64,000 nucleotides of DNA from Emticicia sp. 21SJ11W-3 (lineage in GTDB: Bacteria; Bacteroidota; Bacteroidia; Cytophagales; Spirosomataceae), in assembly GCF_024138715.1 (NCBI RefSeq), contig NZ_CP092074.1, positions 744,001 to 808,000 on the forward strand, given 5' to 3'. How positions within the stretch are numbered: the first letter of the stretch is position 1; each line of letters starts with the position of its first letter. The notes under the pieces are model-generated. The model ran no database searches, was not told the DNA's origin, and saw only the letters and a program-made list of their open reading frames with translations. Positions 1 through 7,246 of the stretch are shown here, piece by piece. Position numbers and translations under genes: made by a program.

Positions 1-1
1 A

Positions 2-535
2 ACTACAGAAGAGGGCAAAGGTATATTAACAACCCATTTGCATTCTGATGGCACTTATGCTGAAGAACTGGCACTGATAAGCCCGGGTAGCCATGGCGGG
101 TATCATCTGGGTAAAGAGAAGTTCGGTTTTCCTGATGCGCTGTATGGCGAAATTTTCGTGTACGAAAACCTGATTGAGAACAAAACCTATTACCCCAATA
201 TGAACGGTCAGCTGGTGTTTAAAACAGCAGTTACCAAGTTTCCGGAGGTAATCATGGAGGCCCTCAACAAAGTAGGTCTTAAACCAACCGATATTGATAT
301 GCTGGTGCCGCATCAGGCCAATTTACGTATCGCACAGTTTGTTCAGAAAACCCTGCAACTGCCTGACGAAAAAGTATTTAATAATATCATGAAATACGGT
401 AACACCACAGCGGCTTCTATTCCGATTGCCCTTTGTGAGGCCTGGGAAGCAGGCAAAGTAAAAGACGGAGACCTGGTTTGTCTGGCTGCCTTTGGCAGTG
501 GATTTACATGGGGGTCTGCTCTGATTCGCTGGTAA
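2..535 (+). CDS. fabH: 3-oxoacyl-ACP synthase III (KAS III), 3' part
   Basis: Partial gene; the 5' end lies outside the window and the reading frame is open from base 2. The product condenses acetyl-CoA with malonyl-ACP to start fatty acid synthesis in the cytosol. The visible C-terminal half carries two members of the family's Cys-His-Asn triad: His in VPHQANLRIA and Asn in KYGNTTAAS. It ends with the usual glycine-rich AFGSGFTWGSAL strand. The catalytic Cys would be upstream of the window. A related beta-ketoacyl synthase III paralogue cannot be excluded without the N-terminus. It is followed by a perfect 16-bp hairpin terminator shared with the convergent gene. Confidence 0.93.
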   Translation, partial: TTEEGKGILTTHLHSDGTYAEELALISPGSHGGYHLGKEKFGFPDALYGEIFVYENLIENKTYYPNMNGQLVFKTAVTKFPEVIMEALNKVGLKPTDIDMLVPHQANLRIAQFVQKTLQLPDEKVFNNIMKYGNTTAASIPIALCEAWEAGKVKDGDLVCLAAFGSGFTWGSALIRW

Positions 536-554
536 AAGTTTCTGAGATGCTTAT

Positions 555-596
555 AAAACAAAAGACCCCGGGCAGAAATTCGGGGTCTTTTGTTTT
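555..596. terminator. Bidirectional rho-independent terminator between fabH and the OmpA gene
   Basis: Perfect 16-bp inverted repeat (555-570 and 581-596) with a 10-nt loop. The stem has an A-rich left arm and a T-rich right arm, so it can end transcription from both convergent genes. Confidence 0.9.
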
Positions 597-610
597 ATCT
601 GGTATAAATA

Positions 611-2617
611 CTATTCAATTTCAATAATCTTAAACTCGGTTCGGCGGTTGGTCTGGTGCTCGTCTTCGGTTTTGGCGTTTCTGATAAGCAGTTCGCTTTC
701 TCCATAACCTTTGGCTGTAATACGCGCCCTGTCTATACCTTTGGAAACGATATAATTAACCGCAGACTCGGCACGTCTTTGCGACAGGCGCAGGTTATAT
801 ATCTCGGTAGCACGAGCATCGGTATGAGAACCTAGCTCTATCTTAATGGTAGGGTTGTCTACCAGTATCTGCACAAGTTTATTCAGTTCAAGTGCCGCAT
901 CCGGTCTGATATCCCATTTATCAAGGTCGTAGTAAATATTCTCAACCCTGAACGTCTTGTCTAAAGTAATTTCTTCCAGATTGAGCGAGGCAAAGAAAGT
1001 AGTATCAGTAATGGCTTTTGTTAATAACGATTGCGGTATGGTGCGGCCATACATTGAGAAGTCTTCTCTTTTGGCCAGGTAGTTTTTCTTGCTACCCAAT
1101 ATTACGTAGTCGTTGTCTTCCTGCACTGCTATGGGGCCAAACTTGCCGTCTTTCTGCGTAATGATTTCTTTTAATGGCTCATCCTGTCCGGTAGCAAGAA
1201 TCTTTACCGTTGCCGAGTCAAGCGGTACATTTTGATTGTTGGCATTTTTGGTATAAATAGTACCTGCCAGGAAGTACCTCACGGTTTTTATTTCCAGAGG
1301 TTTCGACAAGCTATCTGGTGTTGACCTCGGAATCAATGGCGTTGCATCTGCCAGTTCGGTTTGTTTGGGGGCCTCATAGTAGTAAATATCGTCATCGCCT
1401 TTGCCTCCGGCCCGGTTTGAGCTAAAGAATACATCGCCGTTTTTCCGCATTACCAGCCCGAAATCATCCATATTTGAGTTATAAGGGAGCCCCATGTTTT
1501 CAACAGTAATTTTACCGCCTGAGCGAATAGCCACAAAAAGGTCTAATTTGCCAAGGCCTGGGTGTCCGTCAGATGCAAAGTACAGTTTTCCGTCTTCAGA
1601 TACGTAAGGAAACATTTCGTCGCCTGCGGTATTGATTTCCTTGCCCATATTCACCGGATTCCCAAAACGGCCAGAGGCATCCATATTAACTCTGTAAAGG
1701 TCAATACCCCCAAATCCACCGGGGCGGTTAGAGGCAAAGTAAATAGTTTTGCCGTCGCGCGAGAAAGCCGGAGAACCATCCCAACTGGCCGAGTCAGAAG
1801 CGCTCACATAACTGGGTTCTGTCCATCCGCTGCCATTTACATAGCGCGATATGTATAAATCCATGTCTGGAGAAAAGTCTTTTCTTTTGCCGGTATTGCC
1901 CCGGGCGTAAATCATGGTTTTACCGTCAGGCGAAAAGGCCGGGGTGCCTTCGTTGCGTTCTTCGTCAAAAATGGCATTGCTGAATTTCTCAGGTTTGCTC
2001 ATTTCTTCCATGGTTCGGGCAAATCTTGATTTGTATAAACCTACATAAGGCAGGCCGTTAGAATACGTTTTGCTTTTGCGCGACGCAGTAAAAATCAGTT
2101 CATCGCCCAGCACAACCGGAGAAAACTCAGCCCCGGCAGTGTTAATTGCAGATAAATTGCTGAAAGTTATATCTGTCTGTTTTTGTTTCAGTTCGCCTAT
2201 CAGCCTGAGCGAGTTTACCTCTCTGTAGGCTTTTTCGTTATAGGCTTTTATGGTGCTTTTGGCATCTATAAATTGTTGCAGCTCTTTTAGGGCCTGTTCA
2301 TATTTTCCGGCTGCTTTCAGGGCAAATGCATAATGAAAGTGAGCTTCGGGTATCATCAGTTTGGCTTCAAAGGCCTTTTCGTAATACGGAATGGCCTCTA
2401 CCCAGCGGTTCGATAAACGATAAGCCTCTGCAATTTTGTAGTTCAGGTTGGCTTTTTCACTTTCAGCAATATTGGTTACCTTTGACAGGTCTTTGATGGC
2501 TAGGTCGTACTGGCCTTTATCAAAACTTGCCAGGCCTTTTTTATAAGTCTGAAGTTGCGCAAAAACACCGTTCGAAAGGAGCAGAAAGGTAATGATATAG
2601 CGTATTTTTTTCATCAT
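611..2617 (-). CDS. OmpA-family TPR/beta-propeller/CRD protein, PorE-like
   Basis: 668 aa with a Sec signal peptide ending VFAQ. Domain order: TPR-like helices (about 22-130), PD40/WD40-type propeller blades (about 155-430; GTPAFSPDGKTMIY, GSPAFSRDGKTIYFASN, MFPYVSEDGKLYF, NGDVFFSSNRAGG), a carboxypeptidase-regulatory-like beta domain (about 445-545), and an OmpA peptidoglycan-binding domain (about 560-668). The OmpA domain has the Asp/Arg peptidoglycan-contact residues in SHTDARATEIYNLRLSQRRA. This is the layout described for PorE of the type IX secretion system. P. gingivalis PorE is a lipoprotein, whereas no lipobox Cys is seen here. Bacteroidota genomes carry several OmpA proteins with this layout, so the T9SS role is inferred. 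No other T9SS gene is nearby. A second Met follows the first, so the start could be 2614. Confidence 0.9.
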   Translation of the reverse strand: MMKKIRYIITFLLLSNGVFAQLQTYKKGLASFDKGQYDLAIKDLSKVTNIAESEKANLNYKIAEAYRLSNRWVEAIPYYEKAFEAKLMIPEAHFHYAFALKAAGKYEQALKELQQFIDAKSTIKAYNEKAYREVNSLRLIGELKQKQTDITFSNLSAINTAGAEFSPVVLGDELIFTASRKSKTYSNGLPYVGLYKSRFARTMEEMSKPEKFSNAIFDEERNEGTPAFSPDGKTMIYARGNTGKRKDFSPDMDLYISRYVNGSGWTEPSYVSASDSASWDGSPAFSRDGKTIYFASNRPGGFGGIDLYRVNMDASGRFGNPVNMGKEINTAGDEMFPYVSEDGKLYFASDGHPGLGKLDLFVAIRSGGKITVENMGLPYNSNMDDFGLVMRKNGDVFFSSNRAGGKGDDDIYYYEAPKQTELADATPLIPRSTPDSLSKPLEIKTVRYFLAGTIYTKNANNQNVPLDSATVKILATGQDEPLKEIITQKDGKFGPIAVQEDNDYVILGSKKNYLAKREDFSMYGRTIPQSLLTKAITDTTFFASLNLEEITLDKTFRVENIYYDLDKWDIRPDAALELNKLVQILVDNPTIKIELGSHTDARATEIYNLRLSQRRAESAVNYIVSKGIDRARITAKGYGESELLIRNAKTEDEHQTNRRTEFKIIEIE

Positions 2618-2805
2618 TTAAATGGTTGGGCTAACATACTTGCCCACAATTTTATAGATTGTAGCTCTAAGTTTGTTTTGTAAGTCAATCTTGTCAAAAT
2701 TACGGGGCTTTAATGCCGTAAATTTTTCTTCAATTTAGATGTTTGACCTAATAACACAAACGTTTTTGAACCCGAAATGTTGTGTCAGTAAAAATATAAG
2801 TAAAG

Positions 2806-3612
2806 ATGGCAAAAATATTAACCGAAATAAACATTTACCCTATTAAATCACTGGGGGGTATTTCACTTCAGGAAGCTCAGGTCGAAGACCGCGGCCTGCA
2901 GTATGACCGCCGATGGGTGTTGGCTGACGGTGATAATTTGTTCAGAACTCAACGTGAAAACGAACAAATGGCATTGATTGATGTGGCCATTGAGGCCGAC
3001 GGCCTGCGGGTAAGCCATCGGAAGTTAGCAATTGCTCCATTAAAAGTGCCTTTTACCCCGCAGACTGACGATACCCGTATGATAACCATCTGGGATGATA
3101 CCGTAAAAGCCGTAAGGGTAAGCAATGAAGCCGATGCCTGGTTTACAGCAGTGCTGGGTAAGGAAACATATCTGTATTATCAGCCTGATGATTCCATACG
3201 CCCTACAGACCCTAAATACTCAATTACGCATGAAGAACACACCAGCTTTGCCGACGCCTACCCGCTATTGTTAATAGGGCAGGCAAGTTTAGATTTACTG
3301 AACGGAAAGCTGGACGAGCCTATAGGAATGAAACGCTTTCGTCCTAATCTGGTTTTCAGTGGCGGAGAGCCGCACGAAGAAGATAACCTCAGGTTTTTCT
3401 CTTTAGGAAACGCCAGGCTGGCAGGTGTAAAACCATGCGCCCGTTGCGTATTAACCACAATTAACCCTGAAACGGCAGAAAAAGGCAAGGAACCTTTAAA
3501 AACGCTGAACCAATACCGGCGCAATGGCAACAAGATTCTCTTCGGGCAGAATATACTGGTAATTGAAAAAGGAAAGATTCGCATTGGCGATGAAATATTA
3601 CCCGAAGCATAG
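2806..3612 (+). CDS. MOSC domain protein, YcbX/mARC-like
   Basis: 268 aa with no signal peptide. An N-terminal MOSC beta-barrel domain (IYPIKSLGGISLQEAQV, then GLQYDRRWVLAD) is followed by the MOSC core. The Mo-cofactor-liganding cysteine is expected in GVKPCARCVLTTI (about residue 208), followed by the family-typical KEPLKTLNQYR. Relatives are molybdenum enzymes that reduce N-hydroxylated bases such as 6-hydroxylaminopurine. The C-terminal ferredoxin domain of E. coli YcbX is absent, so an outside electron donor is needed. The substrate is not shown by the sequence. Monocistronic, with its own terminator. Confidence 0.9.
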   Translation: MAKILTEINIYPIKSLGGISLQEAQVEDRGLQYDRRWVLADGDNLFRTQRENEQMALIDVAIEADGLRVSHRKLAIAPLKVPFTPQTDDTRMITIWDDTVKAVRVSNEADAWFTAVLGKETYLYYQPDDSIRPTDPKYSITHEEHTSFADAYPLLLIGQASLDLLNGKLDEPIGMKRFRPNLVFSGGEPHEEDNLRFFSLGNARLAGVKPCARCVLTTINPETAEKGKEPLKTLNQYRRNGNKILFGQNILVIEKGKIRIGDEILPEA

Positions 3613-3619
3613 CACAAAG

Positions 3620-3648
3620 GCAGGTGACCCCCACCTGCTTATTTTTTT
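3620..3648 (+). terminator. Terminator after the MOSC gene
   Basis: A 7-bp stem (3620-3626 with 3632-3638) and a 5-nt loop are followed by a T-rich run. It overlaps the stop codon of the convergent small membrane protein gene. Confidence 0.75.
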
Positions 3649-3884
3649 CTTAAGCGTTTTTCAATACTCTTTGGCTTGTCGTCTTTCTTTTTAGACTCTG
3701 CTTCCTGTTTTTCTTTTATTTTTCTGAGGCCTCTCTGGTAGGTGTAGTACAAAAAACCGGCTACCGAAAACATCAGAAAAAAGTAACTGTCTTTAAGCGC
3801 TACTTTTTTATAAAGTGCCTGGTCTACAAACATGACCAAAAAAGCAAGACTCGCAAAAAGTATAATTGATTCTATGAGTTTCAT
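3639..3884 (-). CDS. Small two-helix membrane protein, function unknown
   Basis: 81 aa. Two hydrophobic segments (about residues 6-22 and 33-49) are followed by a highly charged Lys/Arg/Glu tail from about residue 52. This would be an inner-membrane hairpin with a cytosolic basic tail. No catalytic motif or known family is recognised. It lies downstream of the cytochrome b5-like gene on the same strand, with a 64-nt gap that holds degenerate GTGAATGA repeats. The stop codon overlaps the MOSC terminator. Confidence 0.65.
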   Translation of the reverse strand: MKLIESIILFASLAFLVMFVDQALYKKVALKDSYFFLMFSVAGFLYYTYQRGLRKIKEKQEAESKKKDDKPKSIEKRLRKK

Positions 3885-3896
3885 ATTAAACTAATG

Positions 3897-3945
3897 AGTG
3901 AATTAGTGAATGAGCGAATGCGTGATTTTGAATGGAATTACCGCG
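3897..3945. repeat. Degenerate GTGAATGA-type tandem octamers
   Basis: Consecutive variants GTGAATTA, GTGAATGA, GCGAATGC, GTGATTTT sit in the gap between two minus-strand genes. The same repeat family recurs at 31267-31296 and 55887-56100. Confidence 0.6.
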
Positions 3946-3948
3946 TAA

Positions 3949-4179
3949 TTACTGAATGAGCTTGCCAATGGCTTTAAACTTCATAAAAACGGCTTCGGTA
4001 TGCGGCGCGTCTTTTAGCTCGTCGGTCAGGTCCTGGCCAGCCCAATGTTCATAGTGCTTCCCGTTCCGCCATAGTCTTGATTCCGTCACATCATAAATAA
4101 CCGACTGGTAAGCTACCCATATTTCTTCTTTATCCTGCCCGTTGCGAAGCGCCAGCTGGCCTCTGGTGTATTCTTTCAA
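3949..4179 (-). CDS. Small soluble cytochrome b5-like heme/steroid-binding domain protein
   Basis: 76 aa, a single cytochrome b5-like domain with no signal peptide or membrane anchor. The family signature is visible: WRNGKHYEHWAGQDLTDEL and DAPHTEAV. The candidate axial heme ligands are His42/His45 and His60. Similar short stand-alone domains occur in many bacteria and their partner is usually unknown. It would bind heme b in the cytosol. The nearby MOSC protein is a relative of eukaryotic mARC, which does use a cytochrome b5 donor. The two genes here are convergent, so that link is only a hint. Confidence 0.8.
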   Translation of the reverse strand: MKEYTRGQLALRNGQDKEEIWVAYQSVIYDVTESRLWRNGKHYEHWAGQDLTDELKDAPHTEAVFMKFKAIGKLIQ

Positions 4180-4410
4180 GATTAATACAATTTTTTTTAC
4201 AAAGTTCGTAAAGATTTATGAATGCAGGCAACTTAAAACAGATTAATTCATATCAGTTAAAATTTATCTACAACCAATAGCTTAAAAATTACGTCTATTT
4301 TATTAACAAGAATTTTTTTTGGTTTATATTTAAGCCATATTTGCTGTTGCTCTCAGGGCAAAATGATGTTGATTAAAAAAGGTTGAAAAACAAATTCAAA
4401 AATTTACTCT

Positions 4411-4848
4411 ATGAAAAAAATTGCCATTCTTTTATTTGCTTGTAGTTTCTTTATTTTTTCTTGTGGTGGAGACAAAGTTGTACCGGTAAGTGAGAAAATC
4501 AAGAAAAACTGGTCTGCCAGTACAGTAAAGGAAGGAAGCGCCATTGTGTATAGCAAGGGTGCTGCCAGTAACACAAGACCCGGCTACTCGGGCTTTCAGT
4601 TAAGGTTATTGTCTTCTCCAACGGTTACTTATATTGAGTTCGACGGAAACGCTTTTTCGGGTCAGTATGAAGTAGTGGGCGACACCAAGCTGGTTTTGAA
4701 AAACCTGAACCCTGCTCCGACAGGTACAAGCGGAACAATTGAGTTTACAATTGACTCAATTACCGATACCCAATTGATATTGACGCGCACATCGGCCAGT
4801 GCAAAGACCGGTGGCACCATAAATACATATACCCTTGTAACGCAATAA
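4411..4848 (+). CDS. Hypothetical lipoprotein, lipocalin-like
   Basis: 145 aa. A lipoprotein signal peptide has its lipobox Cys in FIFSCGG (Cys18). The rest is beta-rich with alternating polar and hydrophobic strands (WSASTVKEGSAIVYS, YIEFDGNAFSGQYEV, DTQLILTRTS), which resembles the lipocalin-like/META-type lipoproteins common in Bacteroidota. No ligand or enzymatic motif is recognised. Monocistronic; a terminator follows directly. Confidence 0.75.
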   Translation: MKKIAILLFACSFFIFSCGGDKVVPVSEKIKKNWSASTVKEGSAIVYSKGAASNTRPGYSGFQLRLLSSPTVTYIEFDGNAFSGQYEVVGDTKLVLKNLNPAPTGTSGTIEFTIDSITDTQLILTRTSASAKTGGTINTYTLVTQ

Positions 4849-4868
4849 AAGGGATTGATTTTTGAAGG

Positions 4869-4897
4869 AAGGTGGGCTGCGAAGTCCACCTTTTTTT
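4869..4897 (+). terminator. Terminator after the lipoprotein gene
   Basis: An 8-bp stem with one G-T pair (4869-4876 with 4885-4892) and an 8-nt loop, then a run of T. Confidence 0.8.
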
Positions 4898-4904
4898 ATC
4901 TTTG
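4897..4904 (+). promoter_or_regulatory. Bacteroidetes -7 box upstream of thiL
   Basis: TATCTTTG is a full match to the TAnnTTTG -7 element, 41 bases before the thiL start. It overlaps the T-run of the preceding terminator. No good -33 TTG lies at normal spacing, so the call is tentative. Confidence 0.4.
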
Positions 4905-4945
4905 TAAAAAAATAGTGAAAAGGTTTTGCCAAAACAGCAAATAGC

Positions 4946-5968
4946 ATGGAAAGAACAGAGTTGAATACATTAGGAGAGTTTGGTTTGATTGACCGCATAA
5001 AAACAAAATTCAGTTTGCAAAACCCTGAGTCTGTATTAGGGATTGGTGATGACGCAGCGGTGATTGACACGGGCGATAGATACATGCTTGTTTCGACAGA
5101 TATGTTGCTGGAAGGGGTGCATTTTGACCTGGCCTATGTTCCGCTTCGCCATTTAGGGTATAAATCAGTAGCAGTGAATGTGTCTGACATTGCCGCCATG
5201 AATGGCATTGCCAAACAAATAACTGTAAGTGTAGGGTTGAGCAATCGTATGTCGGTAGAGGCAGTTGATGAAATTTATGAAGGCATTAAATTTGCCTGTG
5301 AGGACTATCAGGTTGATTTAATAGGAGGCGATACCACCTCGTCACGCTCGGGCCTTGTTATTTCTGTTACCGTAACCGGTTTTGTAGATAAAGACAAGGT
5401 AGCTTACAGAAGCGGAGCAAAACCGAATGATATTTTGTGCGTAACCGGCGATTTAGGCGCTGCTTACTTTGGGTTGCAGATTCTGGAAAGAGAAAAACAG
5501 GTTTTTCTGGCTAACCCGGGTATGCAGCCAGACCTGGAAGAGAAATCGTATCTGGTTGGTAAACAACTGAAACCCGAAGCCAGAACAGACATTGTGCATG
5601 AGCTGGCCGAAGCAGGTGTGGTACCTACTTCTATGATTGATATATCAGACGGGTTGGCCTCTGAAATTATCCACCTAAGCACACAATCGGGCGTTGGGGT
5701 GCTTATTTTTGAAGAGAAACTACCCATTGAAGATATTACCATGCTAACGGCAACCGAGTTTAAGCTGAGCCCGGTTACGGCGGCCTTAAACGGAGGAGAA
5801 GACTACCAGCTGCTGTTTACCATCAAGCAGTCTGACTTTGATAAAATCAAGAATGTAACTGATATAACGCCTATTGGCTACATGACAGAAAGCAAGGCCG
5901 TAGAACTGGTACTGAACAGCGGCTCAAAAGTGGGTATCACAGCCCAGGGGTGGAATCACTTACAATAG
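4946..5968 (+). CDS. thiL: Thiamine-monophosphate kinase
   Basis: 340 aa, cytosolic. It phosphorylates thiamine monophosphate to the active cofactor thiamine diphosphate using ATP, the last step of thiamine synthesis. It has the AIRS/PurM-like fold: the Mg-ATP loop GIGDDAAVID (about residues 31-40), STDMLLEGVHFD, and a second acidic loop LIGGDTTSS. The C-terminal part has DISDGLASE and NGGEDYQLLF. Length is normal for ThiL. The next gene starts 9 bases after the stop, so they are probably cotranscribed. No thi operon neighbours or TPP riboswitch are seen. Confidence 0.95.
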   Translation: MERTELNTLGEFGLIDRIKTKFSLQNPESVLGIGDDAAVIDTGDRYMLVSTDMLLEGVHFDLAYVPLRHLGYKSVAVNVSDIAAMNGIAKQITVSVGLSNRMSVEAVDEIYEGIKFACEDYQVDLIGGDTTSSRSGLVISVTVTGFVDKDKVAYRSGAKPNDILCVTGDLGAAYFGLQILEREKQVFLANPGMQPDLEEKSYLVGKQLKPEARTDIVHELAEAGVVPTSMIDISDGLASEIIHLSTQSGVGVLIFEEKLPIEDITMLTATEFKLSPVTAALNGGEDYQLLFTIKQSDFDKIKNVTDITPIGYMTESKAVELVLNSGSKVGITAQGWNHLQ

Positions 5969-5977
5969 TAATAGAAC

Positions 5978-7159
5978 ATGTATTGCAACCTGAAAACTTT
6001 TCGCAAACTTACATTAGTACTTATTTTTTTAGCGACGGGCTTCAATCTTATGGCGCAGGTAGCGCAAGCCCCCCTTGCGCACCCAACAGTACCGGCTATA
6101 ATTGAGCAGGTAAAGAAAAAATATGCCCCTGATAAACGCGTAGCTGTTTTTCAGGTTGAGCTGGATAGCAACAAACTGAGAGGCAAGACCAATTTGCCCC
6201 TTGCCAAAAAAGAATTGCTGGGCAGGTTGAAAAATAATGGCTTCGAGCTGATTGACGAAGTAAAGCTTTTGCCTGATGTAAAAGAACTGGAAGATAAAAT
6301 ATATGCGATAGTAAATGTATCGGTGGCTAATATCCGCACGCAACCCAAGGAAGCAGCCGAGCTGGCAACACAGGCCCTGCTGGGTACTACACTTAAAGTG
6401 CTTGATAAAGACCGTTACTGGTATCTGGTACAAACGCCCGATAACTACATTGGCTGGGTAGAAGGTACTACCATTAAGCGATTCGTTAAAACAGATATAG
6501 AAGTATATAGCAGTAAACCAAAACTGATGTTTGCCAAGCCATTCGGCTTTGCGTTCACCGAGGCAGATGAAAACACTCAAACGGTTTCTGACCTTACCTG
6601 GGGCAACCTGCTAACCGTAAAAGACACCCTGGCCAATTATTTTGAGGTGGCGTATCCGGATGCACGCAAAGGATTTGTGCTGAAACACGAGGTAGTCTCT
6701 TATCAGGAATGGAAGAAAATAACTTCACCAAGCCCTGAGTCATTAACAAAAACTGCTTACCGCATGATGGGCCTGCCGTATCTGTGGGGTGGTACCTCAT
6801 GGAAAGGTGTAGATTGCAGCGGTTATATGCGCATGGTTTTTCAGACCAGCGGCATTCTGCTGCCCAGAGATGCTTCTCAGCAGGCCTTTGTAGGCGAAGA
6901 AGTAGCCTATGAAAACCTGCAGGTAGGCGACCTGCTGTTTTTTGGTGAAAAATCTACTGCCGATAAACCCGAAAGAGTAGTACACGTAGGTATGTGGATA
7001 GGCAACAATGAGTTTATACATTCTTCGGGTATGGTGCGCATCAGTAGTTTTGATAAAGAAAGTACCCGCTATGATGCCGGTAATGCAGCACGTTATCTGC
7101 GTGCCAGGCGTATCCTGGGTCTGGGAACTGACAAAGGTATCGTTTCTCTCAAAAATTAG
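5978..7159 (+). CDS. Secreted NlpC/P60 cysteine peptidase with SH3-type domains
   Basis: 393 aa with an N-terminal signal peptide (cleavage near NLMAQ). The middle part (about 100-240) has bacterial SH3-like repeats (VSVANIRTQPKEAAELATQ, DRYWYLVQTPDNYIGWV). The C-terminal NlpC/P60 domain carries the catalytic Cys in WKGVDCSGYMRMV, His in VVHVGMWIG and a third polar residue in FIHSSG. This matches YkfC/dipeptidyl-peptidase VI-like gamma-D-glutamyl-diamino-acid endopeptidases, which trim peptidoglycan peptides in the periplasm. It is coupled to thiL by a 9-base gap. No clear functional link between the two is known. Confidence 0.9.
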   Translation: MYCNLKTFRKLTLVLIFLATGFNLMAQVAQAPLAHPTVPAIIEQVKKKYAPDKRVAVFQVELDSNKLRGKTNLPLAKKELLGRLKNNGFELIDEVKLLPDVKELEDKIYAIVNVSVANIRTQPKEAAELATQALLGTTLKVLDKDRYWYLVQTPDNYIGWVEGTTIKRFVKTDIEVYSSKPKLMFAKPFGFAFTEADENTQTVSDLTWGNLLTVKDTLANYFEVAYPDARKGFVLKHEVVSYQEWKKITSPSPESLTKTAYRMMGLPYLWGGTSWKGVDCSGYMRMVFQTSGILLPRDASQQAFVGEEVAYENLQVGDLLFFGEKSTADKPERVVHVGMWIGNNEFIHSSGMVRISSFDKESTRYDAGNAARYLRARRILGLGTDKGIVSLKN

Positions 7160-7174
7160 TCCTCGTACATTTTA

Positions 7175-7206
7175 TTTGTCAGATTGACACCAATTCCGTA
7201 CTTTTA
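7175..7206 (+). promoter_or_regulatory. Bacteroidetes-type promoter for the large dehydrogenase
   Basis: TTTG (7175-7178), 20 bases, then TACTTTTA (7199-7206; 5 of the 6 fixed -7 bases). The predicted transcript start is about 20-30 bases before the gene. Confidence 0.5.
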
Positions 7207-7246
7207 AAGTATCTATTCAAAGCCTTTAACAATGTATTTACCTGCA

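Noticed and set aside
3949-4179. Electron-donor pair of the cytochrome b5-like protein with the MOSC protein
   Set aside because: Attractive from eukaryotic mARC, but the genes are convergent with a terminator between them, and short b5-like proteins are widespread without MOSC neighbours. Kept only as a hint.
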